A stretch of DNA of 64,000 bases from Ziziphus jujuba (lineage: Eukaryota > Streptophyta > Magnoliopsida > Rosales > Rhamnaceae): NCBI RefSeq assembly GCF_031755915.1, contig NC_083383.1:1306001-1370000 (forward strand). The letters run 5' to 3'. Under the pieces are notes generated by a model that made no database searches, was not told where the DNA came from, and worked only from the letters and a program-made list of their open reading frames with translations. Below, piece by piece: positions 1 through 18,868 of this stretch; the stretch's first letter is position 1, and every line of letters begins with the position of its first letter. A program made the translations under genes and the position numbers.

Positions 1-538
1 ACTCCATAGATCAGGCAGCAGTTCTAGTTCTGTAAGTATTTTGCATATTTGAATTTCGCGATCAAATATTTATTGTTTACTGTTCGAAATCGGATTAATA
101 TTGATAATTAATTTTCAGTCGAGTGATGAGGAGGAAGGCGAAGGAGAAGAGAAAAAGAAGAAGGACAAAAAGGGTCTGAAAGAGAAGATCGAGGAGAAGA
201 TTTCGGGAGAAAAGGAGCACGAGGACACGACCGTTCCGGTGGAGAAGCACGAAGAAGCACATGTTGTCACAGAGGCAGGACACCCTGAAGACAAGAAAGG
301 TTTCCTCGACAAGATTAAGGGAAAATTACCTGGGCAACATAAGAAGGCTGAAGAGGTACCACCTCCTCCTCCTCCGCCGTCCGCTGAGTACGCAGCCACT
401 GAGGCAGCGTCTCATGAAGGTGAGGCTAAAGAGAAGAAAGGCTTCTTGGACAAGATCAAGGAAAAGCTTCCTGGATATCACCCTAAGACTGAGGAAGAAA
501 AGGAAAAAGAGAAGGAAAGTGCTTCTGCCATCCCTTAA
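1..538 (+). CDS. Acidic dehydrin (SKn type), 5' end outside window
   Basis: Late-embryogenesis abundant group 2 protein, of a family that is intrinsically disordered and protects membranes and proteins during drought or cold. The first exon runs to base 31 and ends in a serine tract (the S-segment). An intron with GT at 32 and AG at 117-118 follows, and the final exon is 119-538. After the serines comes an acidic and lysine-rich stretch, then lysine-rich K-segments. Two are clear: [15 protein letters not shown] (290-334) and [15 protein letters not shown] (431-475). A weaker one, near 164-215, reads [15 protein letters not shown] run of seven prolines lies between the second and third. The intron sits inside the S-segment, as is usual for SKn dehydrins (ERD10/COR47 group). 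The start codon and N-terminus are outside the window, so length and any Y-segment cannot be judged. Confidence 0.93.
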
Positions 539-1921
539 TTATTAATTCCATTAATTAAGGGATGGCCTTGCATCTCTATTTTAATCAATGAGTGATAGTG
601 TGGTTTGTTTATTTTTTCTCTTCATGATTGGCCTATTGGTTTTCTCTCTTTTTTTTTTTTTTTTTTGGGTTTTTCCTTCCTTTTTTTGTTAAAAAAGAAA
701 AAGAAAAAGAAAAAGCACTTTATGTATAAGCTCTTTTAATGTACTTAGTTTGTTTAATATTTAAATTCATGTTTACAAAAAGAAAAGGATTTTTAATTGA
801 TTTGCATTATCTTAATTTGGGATCGACGTAGTGTTTTCGTGAATAACTCAATTGGAAAAGAAAAAAAGAAAAAGAAAAAGGATAAAGCTTATAAATCACG
901 CTTTAAAGATTGATGCTTACCAGAACCTCTTTTTTCTTATAAATAAAAAAAAATTTCATTTTTTATTTCAGAGTTTATAATATATTTAAAGGGGGAAGAT
1001 TAAATCCAAATTGTTCGTAGAAGTTAATGTTATCACTTCTGCATACGTGGACGTGGGCTGCTATGTGCCAAAACTGGTTGCGTTGTGATCATGAAATTCC
1101 TTTAAATAAAGATATGATAATTATTAACTAGTGACCCGCGCCTTGTTTATGTTTATGGACCTTCTATAATTGAATTCATTTATTTAATGTGTTTATTGTA
1201 ATCCACGTCTAGGGACGTCTAGAGAGTCGTATACTGTGGGTTCATGTGGACCCAAGACACGTGGTTACATATTTTTTTGCTGGGTACACGTGGTTACATA
1301 TTTGTGGGTTGGATTTGGTTCCCAGTTATCAATTTGGATAGGTACTTAATGGATATGCCGAACTTTTCTGTTTTTTCATATGGCACTTGACAAATTGCTC
1401 CCGGTAATTCCTACCAATGAAGTTTGAATGTTGCAATCAAATTAATAAATAAATAAAGTTTGATTGTGACGCATGGAAGAGTTGCGAATGCAACGAGGCT
1501 GTGAGTCACAGTGTGGGCACAGTAACAAGGAATTTAGCGAGGCATTTGATTACCTGTACCAATTAAATATTAGATTCATGGGAATTCCCCAATCACACAC
1601 AATTTACCTTCTTCTCTTTTTAGTGAAATTACAGTTGCAAAACAGAGCGAACAGAAAGCAGAACAGTTTTTAAAGCAATGTTAAAACTTCAAAGGTCAAC
1701 ATTTTGGGTGTAGATTACATCCCGATAAGTTCAAATTAATTTATAAATTTTAGCTACTTTTATATTCACAGAAAGATGACATCTTATCTGGAAACCTTTC
1801 AGTATCCATCTTGGGTGGACCATTCAATCCATTCCTAAATATCCACCAGGCCGCATGACCACATGAGTCCATGACTAACTGTGGTCACATATTTGTCACA
1901 CTTATTTTTTACTTTATTTTT

Positions 1922-1953
<32 letters not shown>

Positions 1954-2427
1954 CTTGGAGGGGGGTGGTGTTGCGGGAGGCCAATCACAAGATGTAATGT
2001 TGGTCATCATGAATATTTAGTATCTAATTAGACAATTCTAGCTAATTCAGAATGTATAACAGCCTAACAGGAATTATAATTCTATATAAACTATAAAATT
2101 TCATGGTGTACGAAGACAAAAACATTTTTCAACTGCAAGACCTATTTGGCGGTCTAACCAATTACCGAATACTTTGCGGTGAGTACCAATTACCAAATTA
2201 CTTGGGATACTGGACAAGAGTAGACCTTGTCGATTTTGTTTCACATAGTACGGAGCTACCGAGTGAAGATGCTCTTATGCCAACTCAAACCTCTTTGGCA
2301 AATGGACATAATAAACTATTACTCCACTTAATTACCGAAGGATTTGGTCACTACCTACTAAGAACTCTTTTCGAAAAGAATCCTACAAATCCAAGCTATC
2401 GAGGTCTGTATATAACGTTATGGCCAA
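539..2427. other. Intergenic region, dehydrin 3' side to ceramidase promoter
   Basis: I see no gene here. It holds a poly-T stretch near 648-666, A/G-rich runs at 690-715 and 855-885, and a TG microsatellite. The short open frames at 1473-1673 and 2103-2720 have no recognisable domain, and the second overlaps the ceramidase start in another frame. The right half must contain the ceramidase promoter, but I could not pick a convincing TATA box. Confidence 0.6.
1927..1953. repeat. (TG)n microsatellite
   Basis: Uninterrupted TG dinucleotide run of about 13 units, a likely length-polymorphic marker. Confidence 0.95.
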
Positions 2428-3543
2428 TTGAATTTCCAATTAGACATAGAAACGATGAGAAGAAAAACCCAGTACCCATATGTTTTAGCATTCAATATCT
2501 TTGCTTTAAGTTTAATATGGCTTGGAATGAAAGTCATCAATGGCGAGTATTTGATTGGAGTAGGGAGCTACGACATGACTGGTCCTGCAGCTGGGGTGAA
2601 CATGATGGGCTATGCCACCATCGAGCAAAACACCGCTGGTGTACATTTTCGACTAAGGGCCAGGACTTTCATCGTGGCAGAAAGTTCCCAAGGTCCCAGG
2701 TTTGCCTTCGTCAATCTTGACGCAGGAATGGCTTCACAGCTTGTTACTATGAAAGTGATAGAGAGACTCCAATCAAGGTAAAACCCTAAACATTCAATAC
2801 CAAATTCTACAAAATGCCTGATCAAGATTGTTACGTTGTTTTTAGTTAATGAATGAATATGTGCAATTTTTTTCCTTTTTTAAGGTTTGGAAACTTATAT
2901 ACAGAAGAAAATGTGGCAATCAGCGGCATTCATACTCACGCAGGGCCTGGGGGTTATTTGCAGTATCTGATTTACTCTATAACATCTTTGGGTTTTGTCC
3001 AGCAATCATTTGACGCTATTGTTAATGCAATCGAGTTGAGCATTGTTCAGGCTCATGAAAACCTCAAACCAGGATCCATTTTCATCAACAAAGGTGAGTG
3101 TTTTAATTACATATGCTTTTTCTTGTGTATATAATGTAGTAGTACTGGTATTAATTTTTGTCATGGTTATGAATGAATTTCGATATATAACAGGGGACGT
3201 AGCAAATGCTGGAATAAACCGGAGTCCAAGTGCTTATCTGCTAAACCCACAAGAGGAGAGAGACCGATACCCTAGCAACGTTGATACTCTGATGACTCTG
3301 TTAAAATTTGTTGACGGTGAAAGCGGGAAGGGCATTGGAGCATTCAGCTGGTATGCGACCCATGGGACCTCCATGAGCAGAGACAATAAACTCATCAGTG
3401 GAGACAATAAGGGTGCGGCTGCTAGGTTCTTCGAGGACTGGTTTGCTTCTACCCAGACACAAAGACCTCCTTCTACCTCATCTTCCACACCAAGTAAACT
3501 GCTCATTACTTAATTTGAGAATTATTACTTGAAACTAGTTGGA

Positions 3544-3576
<33 letters not shown>

Positions 3577-5957
3577 CATATCACTGCTGTGTATACATAT
3601 ACATATATACATATATATATGCTGTAGATATTATACAAGTGCAAGAGAAAGCGCAGGCAATCAGAGCTACGGGAGGAAATCTTTGCAGTAATACAACCAG
3701 CCGAGGGTTTAAAGTGAGGAAGAACGATGGGTCATTATTCGTGGGAGCTTTTTGCCAATCAAATGTTGGAGATGTGACCCCAAATGTGCTAGGAGCATTT
3801 TGCACCGACAGTGGAAAACCTTGTGATTTCAATCACTCCTCATGCCACGGCGACAACCAGCTTTGCTTGGGCCGTGGACCCGGGTATTTTATTTTGATTT
3901 ATTTATAGCCTTATAGATAACCTTTTTCAGTTAAATGGGCTTGTTTATTTTCTCTTGTACATGGGAGATAAAAGTGATTTTGTGGAATAGGTACCCATAT
4001 GAGATTCTAAGCACGAAGATTATAGGGGAGAGGCAGTTTAAAAAAGCTGTTGATCTGTTCATGTCGGCTGCAGAGCAGTTGAGCGGGAAGATCGATTACC
4101 GCCACGTGTATGTAAATATTACGGATATTGAAGTTGAGTTGGAGGGAAACAAGATAGTCAAAACTTGTCCTGCAGCCCTTGGACCGGGTTTTGCTGCTGG
4201 GACCACGGACGGACCCGGTGCCCCTACTTTTCAACAAGGTGATAAAGAGGTCAGCATTCAGCAATCTATTTCAATCTCCTACTTTTTCTGTTTCTCAATC
4301 TCAATCTCCTTCTGTGTTTAGTGTTACCAATCTAAATCTAATGTTGACTATCAGATAGCCGAGCGATGGATAAAGTTGAGGGATATGCTACAGGTACCAA
4401 GCCAGTATCAACTGGACTGCCAACTGCCAAAGCCTGTTCTGCTGGACACTGGCGAAATGTTCTTTCCCTACGCATGGGCAGTAAGTAACAAACACCCCCA
4501 CTGGTGTTATTTTCCTGTGAAGAAAATCTACATCGATCTACGCAGCTATTCTACTTTTTTAACTTCACAAGCATTCCTTAGAAAGCACAACACCAGCATG
4601 AATTAGCAGACGCAATATGAATGCAATTGGTGAAATCTAGGAAGAATGAGAACTTCTTATTACTCATAGTGCTTCGTCTGTGGAAATTTAATGCAGCCGG
4701 CAATTCTTCCAATTCAAATGCTTAGGCTGGGAAAACTGATCATACTTTCAGTACCTGGAGGTTTGCTTCGTTTGGCATTTTCTTCTTTTAATTTAGCATT
4801 CCAATGCTTCATATTTTCTTACACCCCAGTGGGTTATTGATACATGGGCTTAAAGACTCTAGGTAGTTGACTTAATCTTAACAAAGTCCTCAAGACAAGC
4901 AATCAACTAAGCTAATTCTCTTCCCCAAAAATTTAAAAAAAAAAATAAAAAATAAAAAATTCAAAATTCTTCTTGTATTTTTTCTCCAACAAAATCTTCA
5001 ACGATTCAAAATGCTTTACCCGTTCACTTGCATGTGCTTAGTTATTCTTACTGGATTCCAAGCTTAAAATGCCAAAAAGCATGCTTTTCATCATTGAACC
5101 TCGCAGAATTCACCACAATGGCGGGACGGCGACTGAGAGAGGTAGTTAAAGAGATATTGATAAGTAATGGCAACGGTGAATTTGGTGATGACATCCACAT
5201 TGTAATAGCTGGCCTAACAAATGCCTATTCACAATATGTTGCCACTTTTGAGGAGTACTCACAGCAACGATATGAGGTGCACAACTACTGATCATAAACC
5301 AAATTTATTCTATTTTTGGGACATATATAAGAGAGGTTTGACCTTGAAAAGAAAACCTGGGCTTGACTGTATTTTATCTGATTTTTCTTGGCGCATGATA
5401 TGCAGGCTTCTTCAACTCTCTATGGTCCTCATACATTATCAGCATATATCCAAGAATTTAAGAAATTAGCAAATGCAATGGCAAAAGGAGAAAACATAAC
5501 AAAAGGTCCCTCACCGCCAGATCTTGACCCTGTACAACTTAGGCTCCTCACAGATCCTTCTGGAGATTCACCTCCCCCGGGAAAACAATTTGGCGATATG
5601 AAGGAAGATATAAAACAACGAATAGGCGGCTCTTTCAAAAAGGGTGAAAGACCAAGTGCAACATTTTGGAGTGCAAACCCAAGATACGATCTCTTGACAG
5701 AAGGAACATATGCAGTGGTAGAGATGCTACAAGGGAAACAGTGGATCCCAGTTTATGATGACGACGATTTCAGCTTGTACTTCAAGTATAAATTGGATAA
5801 TGTGAGCTATTATGGAACAGCAAACATAGAATGGGAAATACCAAAGGAGGCTACTCCTGGGGTCTACAGGCTAAGGCACTTCGGATCATCAAAGGAAACG
5901 AGCGACTCCCCCAATATTTACTTTACTGGCGCATCTAGCGCATTTACAGTGTCATAA
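2428..5957 (+). CDS. Neutral ceramidase, nine exons
   Basis: Hydrolyses the N-acyl bond of ceramide to give a sphingoid base and fatty acid; family members enter the secretory pathway. Exons: 2428-2777, 2885-3093, 3194-3493, 3628-3883, 3991-4249, 4355-4480, 4697-4760, 5107-5276 and 5406-5957. All junctions are GT-AG and keep phase, giving 761 residues. The start could instead be the ATG at 2455, which puts a basic-then-hydrophobic signal peptide right at the N-terminus. Family landmarks in order: GVGSYDMTGPA, the metal-site HTHAGPGG, GDVANAGINRSP, WYATHGTSMSRDNKLISGDN, a GDVTPN hexapeptide, GEFTTMAGRR, YSQYVATFEEY, and a C-terminal beta-sandwich ending SSAFTVS. The odd point is the hexapeptide: the family reads GDVSPN, and its serine is the proposed nucleophile, but here it is Thr (ACC). 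Otherwise the frame is intact. Confidence 0.93.
3548..3622. repeat. (AT)n tracts in ceramidase intron 3
   Basis: Two AT-rich microsatellite runs (about 3548-3572 and 3594-3620) in the intron between exons 3 and 4; they end just before the exon 4 acceptor. Confidence 0.85.
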
Positions 5958-6127
5958 AGCAGTATCAACATTTTGTACACTCTGTCTCCTTATACCAAAA
6001 ATAAGAATCCATCCAGTATTTCCAATGTCTAAAATATTTGGTATTTTTACCTAAAAGACAAATGCATAGGAATAACAATGGAGGCACATTTGAGAGATAA
6101 GAACTGTATGTCACAAGAAAGTGCAGC

Positions 6128-8573
<2,446 letters not shown>

Positions 8574-10034
8574 GGCCAACAAGAGACACGGTCTTTCACT
8601 CTGATCGCTTTTGTTAGTCTGTGTTGTTGGTGGAAAGTCGCAACAGCGGGTAGGAGGAGTTGCAATGAAACTAAAGTCAAATGAATTTTGTGAGGAAACT
8701 TTTCAAACCAATATGTTTGTAACAACCATTTTGTTTTTTTTTTTGGGGAAAAAATAAAAAGCAGCCAGCAAGGTCAACTGCCTTTTGTTATCCGTTTTTG
8801 TCTATTCGTGAAAAGCCATTTGCCACCACGATGTGGAATAATAGTGGAGCGGGTACGTTCAGGTTTCCTTCCCTACCCACTTCAAAATTCACCTTTTTTT
8901 TAAATAAAAAAAAAAAAAAAGACAAAAAAATCTCATGGTTTTCTATGTATTAGATTTAAAAGATGATACAATTAATTTATAATATAAATATAAATTTCTA
9001 TTAAAAATATAGACAAAAATATAAATATAAGCTTTCACATATTAAAATAATGAGGAGCATCATGGTGCTTTCAAATGAAAAAGGAGGACCTAGCTGTCTT
9101 TGACACGGCAATCCCACAAACAATTTGTTTTTCTTGGTTCAAAATAGGAACAATTTACAAAATGATATATTTCAAAGTTAAAGAATTTCCCAAGCCAATA
9201 AGTACTAATTCCTCCTTACTCCGTCTATCTGCTGAGTCTGACTTCTCACCAAACGAGGACCATAATAAATAATAATCATTCGGTCACTTAACATAATATA
9301 TAGTTTATGAATTAGGTTGTAAATTTGTCATAGCACAATCCTTTTTTTTTGACGTTCTAGATAAATTGTCATAGCACAAACTTTGTATTTGTATGAAAAT
9401 GTCATTTCACCACCCCACCACCACTCCTCTCAGTTCTCTGTCCTCTTCCTTGTCTTGTCTCTTATCTCCAAACTTTTTGTCTCATCTCCGATCTAAATCA
9501 CATCTTTTGAAACCAGTCTGTCATACTGGATTAGTGGTTAATGGAGAGACATAAAATGGACAATGGTCTGTAAAAAATCAAATTCTGTTTATGATACTTT
9601 GAAATTAATCTATACATATTTACAAAAACCAAAATAAGGATTAAATTAATGGGTGTGAGTATGTACAGCTAGTGGTATCTTGACAAAAATAGAAGGCAAT
9701 TAATTGTCTGTTTAAACTTTGATTGTCTCTTGTTTACCAGAAGACTTGCTGGAGAGAGATTATTGCCTAATATTTCTGCTCTGCATGAATTTTTTTTTTT
9801 TTTTTTTCTGACGCCTTCAAAAATATGAATGTAAAAGGCATATAATTGGACCAATGGCACCGATTAACCTAATAATTATGTCATAGAAATAGAATACTAA
9901 GTGCATAGGTTTCTTTTGGTCGATTTTAACAAGCATTTCCAACTAATAAGACTACGTAAATTGTAGCACCATTTGGAGGAGAATCGGCAATGATGTAACT
10001 CAATATTTTATAACCGCCATGGATATCATGTACT

Positions 10035-10188
10035 TGTGGCTGTTAAAATTGTTTTAATGCCCAAAAATTAGTGATGTTTGCCAGACCTATTTGGGAGAGC
10101 TGAGACGTATTTGTGACTGATAAAATTTTTTTAATGCCCAAAAATTAGTGATCTTTGCAAGACCTCTTTGGGAGAGCCGAGATGGATT
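10035..10188. repeat. 77-bp tandem duplication
   Basis: Two adjacent imperfect copies (10035-10111 and 10112-10188), each containing the string ATGCCCAAAAATTAGTGAT followed by GACCTNTTTGGGAGAG. The differences are scattered substitutions, so this is an old duplication. No function is evident. Confidence 0.85.
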
Positions 10189-10460
10189 TGAGCTTTTTGT
10201 AATTGAAAATGAGAGAAAAAGAAATAGATGACAATAAGCCCAGTATTCAAAAATTATTATTTTATGATACTCTATAAAAATGAAAAAATATGTTTAATAG
10301 TATGAAATATAAGTTCAAATCCCAACTGAACATATCTATATGATATGAGCATGTATTTAAATTTATTATATACTTGAAAGAAAAGGCAGAATGAAAAAGT
10401 AAAATTAGTGAAAAGAAAAATAAAGATAGATATTTTATATATATTGAAAAAGACGAGAAC

Positions 10461-10580
10461 CTCAGTCATAAGCAGAAAACCAAAAGTTAGATTTCGGGAC
10501 AAGGTATGTTGGATGAATGGTTCCTCACCATATTCAATTTTTAGCCCCTGAGGCATTTCAACAACTATTTGTGCGACCAT
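10461..10580 (-). other. Exon-like open frame, unassigned
   Basis: From the ATG at 10580 the minus strand encodes a 40-residue, normally composed segment (MVAQIVVEMPQGLKIEYGEE at its start), followed at 10460 by a GT donor-like site. It looks more like protein than its AT-rich surroundings. I do not recognise the family and found no partner exon, so it may be a relic exon or chance. Confidence 0.25.
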
Positions 10581-10847
10581 CGCTGAAATTCCTCTGCATG
10601 TAGGCTTTCAATATATCAACGGGCCATCAAGAATATTTCCTAACCTAAGCAGTTAACAGATGATGATCACAAATGGGAATCACTTCTGATATGCTGTTAT
10701 TTTATCCCCCAAAAGTTGCAACAATAAAACATAGCAAAATTAGGCACATTTGCAATGGTAGAGATGCTGCAATTTGGTATGGTGCAAGCCATTTTATAGT
10801 GATGATGATTTAATACTACAAAGCATGTTTTAAGCTAAGAAGGTGGT

Positions 10848-14966
<4,119 letters not shown>

Positions 14967-15652
14967 AGTTAGCAAACGATTCAACACTGCTCTGCTTGAA
15001 TAGCTTAGGTGGTGGTTTGACCGTATGTCCGTGAACGAGTGAGTAAAAAAAACGACAAGGATTTTTAATATTATTTGGTGATTAGATATGTAATACACAA
15101 TAACTAAAATTTGTGTTTTACTTTAATTAATTAATATATATATATATATATACACACATAGATATTTGATAAATCGTTTGGCTAGTGCTTTTCGACTTCC
15201 GAGATGGGGATTGTCGGAGCGGCTCCCGCTTCCTTATTATCAGAAACATGTTGCTGGGATATCTGATGACGTTTGCAGAATTATTGGACTTTTCTTCACC
15301 TCTCTCTAGTCTCTCTAGCCATCAACGTCTATCATATCACCATGACATCTCTCTAGCAGTCTTTACACGAGTTGATAGAAAATTGGTCAATGGTCTACAA
15401 CTTTATGATTTATTCCCTAGAATAGCACAAGGATTCTATGTTGAAAAAAAAAAAAATGTTGGCTCTTTTCAGATAATGATTAATCTGAATTCAAATTCCC
15501 TTATTTCAATATCAATCAAAAAATTCCCATAACTAGATAGATAAGCTGCCAAGGTGAAATACCAAGCACGATAGCAAAATAGTTAAAAAAAGGTAGAGGC
15601 GGTTTGGAAAGGGTGTTGTTTTATTTATTGATATAGAAAATATGGAGCTCGA
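14967..15652. other. ADH-B upstream region
   Basis: Promoter side of copy B. It holds an AT microsatellite at 15133-15152 and an open frame at 15185-15532 that shows no domain I recognise. Sequence from about 15605 to 15650 is open in the same frame as DNA beyond the chromovirus (see the feature at 18869). Confidence 0.45.
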
Positions 15653-16225
15653 TGTCATGAACCGTGCATAAAGAAATGTTTTCTCGAAGCCTAGATGGAA
15701 AATTCTACACTTTTCATGAGGGTTTTCAAGAGATCAAGAGAATTCAAGATAGGTCCGAAAGGTTCTGAAACCATAGAGAATGACCTAGGCTTAGGAAGGT
15801 CCTAGAACATTGGAGAACAACCTAGACTTATGTAGTAACAAAAATTGTAGAATATTGTAAGATTATGTAGTAAGGTAGCTTTTTATAATAGTCTACATAA
15901 ATATCTAAGAAAATTATCTAGAACCTATCTAGGATCTTGCCATGTGTATATCATCAAGAATATTGTATTCTCGTTATACATGTCAAGCCCTCTACATAAA
16001 GGGTTGACCCCCTCATTTGTAATCAACCCATATAACCAAATTTCCTAATAATACAAGCATTCTCCACATTCCCCAAACTCTCTCAAACTCTTTCAAGCTC
16101 TTTTACTTCCTATCCTACTTTATTACTTTTAGCTTCCGCATTGTAATAGCTTGTGGGCAAGGCTTAGTTGGCAAAAGATGTGCTAAGTGCCGCACGGGAG
16201 TGTTGGAAAAGTTAGGCCCGTGACA
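15653..16225 (+). repeat. Left LTR of the chromovirus
   Basis: 573 bp, TG...CA ends. It aligns along its length with the right LTR but differs at many sites and by small indels, so the insertion is not recent. Confidence 0.92.
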
Positions 16226-16272
16226 GTTGGTATCAGAGCCAGATTGCTACCCAATCATACTATTGGTGTAAC

Positions 16273-17640
16273 ATGGACGTAGGTAAGATGGCTGGTTCAG
16301 ATGTTACCATCAATGTGGAGGGAACTATCGAAGTGCAAGATCGTGAAGAGTAATGCAACCCCAATGCGAGGAGGCAGAGGCACAAGTCCAACTCTAAGGA
16401 CGTGATGACTAGCTTGGAGTCACGCATGGAGGAGCATGCAGCCCGAGTGCATGAACTATTTGAGGCATTGGAGAATCGCCTAGATGGTCGAGAGTCGGAG
16501 GACATTGCCATCAATCAAACCATGAAGGGGTTGCTCAATGAGCTAGACAATGCCTTAAGGAGGGAGCTCCACTCGATACGCGACCAATGCATGGGGGAGG
16601 TAGCAAACTTTCGCCTGACATTGGAGAGAGAATTGGATGTTGTCCGTGCACAAATGGAGGAAGTACGTGGTGACTGGGCTCTTTGCAAAAGGGTCATGGT
16701 GTCGGGGACAACCACCATGTGTGAAGGGCCAAGAATTGATGTACCAAACCCAAGTCCTATTCAAGGGAAAGGAATGCGAAGGAGCTCGAGAATTTCCTTT
16801 GGGGTTTGGAGCAATACTTTGAAGCAATGGGCATTGTGGACGATACTTTAAAAATTAGGACTGCCACTCTCTACCTCAATGATACGACCATGTTATGGTG
16901 GAGAAGGAGGCATAGCGACATAAAAAGAGGTACGTGCACTATCCGAACTTTTGATGAGTTTAAAAGGGATCTTAAAATGCAATTCTATCCGGAAAATGTC
17001 GGGGATGAAGCAAAGGATCGACTCCGACCACTCAAGCAAGTGGGAAACATATGAGATTACATCAAGGACTTTACTAGTTTGGTGTTGGAGATCCCGAACA
17101 TGTTAGACAAGGACTCCCTATTCTATTTCATAGATGGTTTACAACCTTGGGCAAAGACGGAGTTAAAGAGGCGTGAAGTACAATATTTGGCTAATGCAAT
17201 TACGTATGCCGAAGGCTTCATCAACTACTCCAACCAAGGAGACTCTTCGAAGCCAAAGGAATGGAAAGACAACCATGGAAAAGGTGGGGGGGAGCCTAGT
17301 AGGTTCAAAGAAGATGAAAGGGAAGATGGTGCGCATAAGCTGAAAAACTCAAGATGGAAGGCATCTAAGGAAGGTAAGGATGCTTCCAAATCTAAGAACT
17401 CTTGTTTCTTATGTGATGGACCGCATTGGGTAAGGGATTGCGTGAAGAGGAAGGATTTGAATGCCAGGACGGCCCAATATGAGGAGAAGCAAGAGGAAGG
17501 AACTAATATAGGTTCCTTACAATTGTTGAATGCTATCAAGGCTGCTCCTAAGGAGTCAAAGAAGGGTGGCCTAATGTTCATAGAGACAAAACTCAATGGA
17601 GTGCTCACCAAGACATTGGTGGACACGGGTGCCTGACATA
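16273..17640 (+). pseudogene. Gag and start of protease, broken
   Basis: Gypsy gag remnant beginning at the ATG at 16273, which meets a stop about 26 codons later. The main coiled-coil and retrotransposon-gag region resumes at 16402, shifts frame near 16780, and is interrupted by a stop at 17052-17054. A CCHC-like knuckle (CFLCDGPHWVRDC) is at about 17401-17440, and the aspartic protease motif LVDTGA at 17618-17635 is followed at once by a stop. Protease-like sequence continues to about 17900 with further stops. The breaks are described only; nothing functional is expected. Confidence 0.88.
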
Positions 17641-17915
17641 ACTTCCTATCAGTGGAAGAGGCATAAAGGCTTAGGATCAAGGCAACAAAGGAAAGGGCTC
17701 CGCAAAGGCGGTGAATTCGGACGCAAAGCCTCTCGAAGGAGTTATTAGAGGCGTGAAAACCACCATCGGAGATTGGGATGGCTAATTGAACCTATCAGTT
17801 GTGTCCATGGATGACTACAAGGTTGTCCTTGGCATGGAATTCTTCAACCAAATAAAGGTTTTCCCACTCCCATTTGCAAACACGTTGTGCATCATGGATG
17901 GGGGAGTGACGTTGC

Positions 17916-18281
17916 ATGGTGCCTATGGAACAAGCTAGCAAGCAGGAGGCTAAGGTTTTGTCGGCATTACAAGTTGAGAAGGAGGGGCAAATCAACCTAG
18001 TTGCTACCCAAGAGCTTAGTGAGAATGCACTAATGAAAGGTAAGTCAAAAAGGGCACCCATGATGATAGTGACTTCACCTGACAAAGATGTGGAAGCCAC
18101 ACCTGCGGATCGAGTCATTCAACGTTGGGGCGTGCCTAACTACACCAAATACTTGGTGAAGGGGAAGAACCTGCTGGATGGTGAAGTAAGTGGGGAACAT
18201 GAAGATGCACAACGGCAACTCAAAGATCACATTCGGCGGAAAAGGAAAAAGGCGCAACGAGGGCGTCGCGAGTTTAGGTGA
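17916..18281 (+). pseudogene. Polyprotein remnant ending in a decayed chromodomain
   Basis: An open frame follows the protease region. Its second half, from about 18103, carries ADRVIQRWGVPNYTKYLVKG, the start of the chromodomain found at the C-terminus of chromovirus integrases. Aromatic-cage positions are partly lost: the family's YLVKWKG reads YLVKGKN here. The polymerase and integrase domains that should precede it are missing, which marks the deletion junction between about 17900 and 18100. Confidence 0.8.
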
Positions 18282-18288
18282 GGGAGAG

Positions 18289-18868
18289 TGTCACGAACCG
18301 TGCACAAAGAAAGGCTTTCTCAAGGCCTAAATGGAAAATTCTACACTTTTCATGAGGATTCCTGAGGGTTCAAGAGAATTTAAGATAGGTCCGGAATGTT
18401 CTAGAACCATGGAGAATGACCTAGGCTTAGGAAGGTTCTAGAATATTGGAGAACAACCTAGACTTATGTAGTAACAAACCTTTCTAGAATATTCTAGGAT
18501 TATGTAGGTAAGATAGCTTTCTAGAATAGTCTATAAAAATATCTAGGAAAATTATCTAGAACCTCATCTAAGATCGTGCTATGTGTATATCATCTATAAT
18601 GTTGTATTTTCATGATACGTACCAAGCCCTCTACATAAAGGTTTGGCCTCCTCATTTGTAATCAACCCATGTAACCAAGCTTTCTAGTAATACAAGCATT
18701 CTCCACATTTTTTCCCCAAACTCTCTTAAACTCTTTCAAGCTCTCCTACTCCCTATCCTACTTTATTACTTTTAACTTCCGTATTGTAATAGCTTGTAGG
18801 CAAGGCTTACTTAGCAAAGGAGGTGCTAAGTGCTGCGCAAGAGTGTTGGAAAAGTTAGGCCCATGACA
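18289..18868 (+). repeat. Right LTR of the chromovirus
   Basis: 580 bp, starts TGTCACGAACC and ends CCCATGACA; counterpart of the left LTR. Confidence 0.92.

Larger units (their letters stand above)
8574..10847. other. Spacer between ADH copies A and B
   Basis: AT-rich spacer holding the promoter of copy A (its high-coordinate side is upstream) and the 3' flank of copy B. It contains several poly-A/T tracts, a 77-bp tandem duplication and one unassigned exon-like frame, listed separately. I see no other gene. Confidence 0.6.
15653..18868 (+). mobile_element. Internally deleted Ty3/gypsy chromovirus with both LTRs
   Basis: The left LTR is 15653-16225 and the right LTR 18289-18868; both start TGTCA and end TGACA. 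A primer-binding site TGGTATCAGAGCC (initiator Met tRNA type) is at 16228-16240, and a purine-rich tract at 18278-18288 precedes the right LTR. The interior runs gag, zinc knuckle, start of protease, then directly into a decayed chromodomain. Reverse transcriptase, RNase H and integrase are absent, so 3.2 kb replaces a full element of two to three times that size. Stops and a frameshift make it non-coding. Immediate flanks do not give a clean 5-bp duplication, although GAGCT occurs three bases outside the left end and two outside the right. Confidence 0.92.

Noticed and set aside
2103..2720. 205-codon open frame on the plus strand
   Set aside because: It overlaps the ceramidase first exon in another frame and has no domain; the ceramidase frame has clear family motifs.
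17225..17680. 151-codon minus-strand open frame
   Set aside because: It is antisense to the gag and zinc-knuckle region of the chromovirus.
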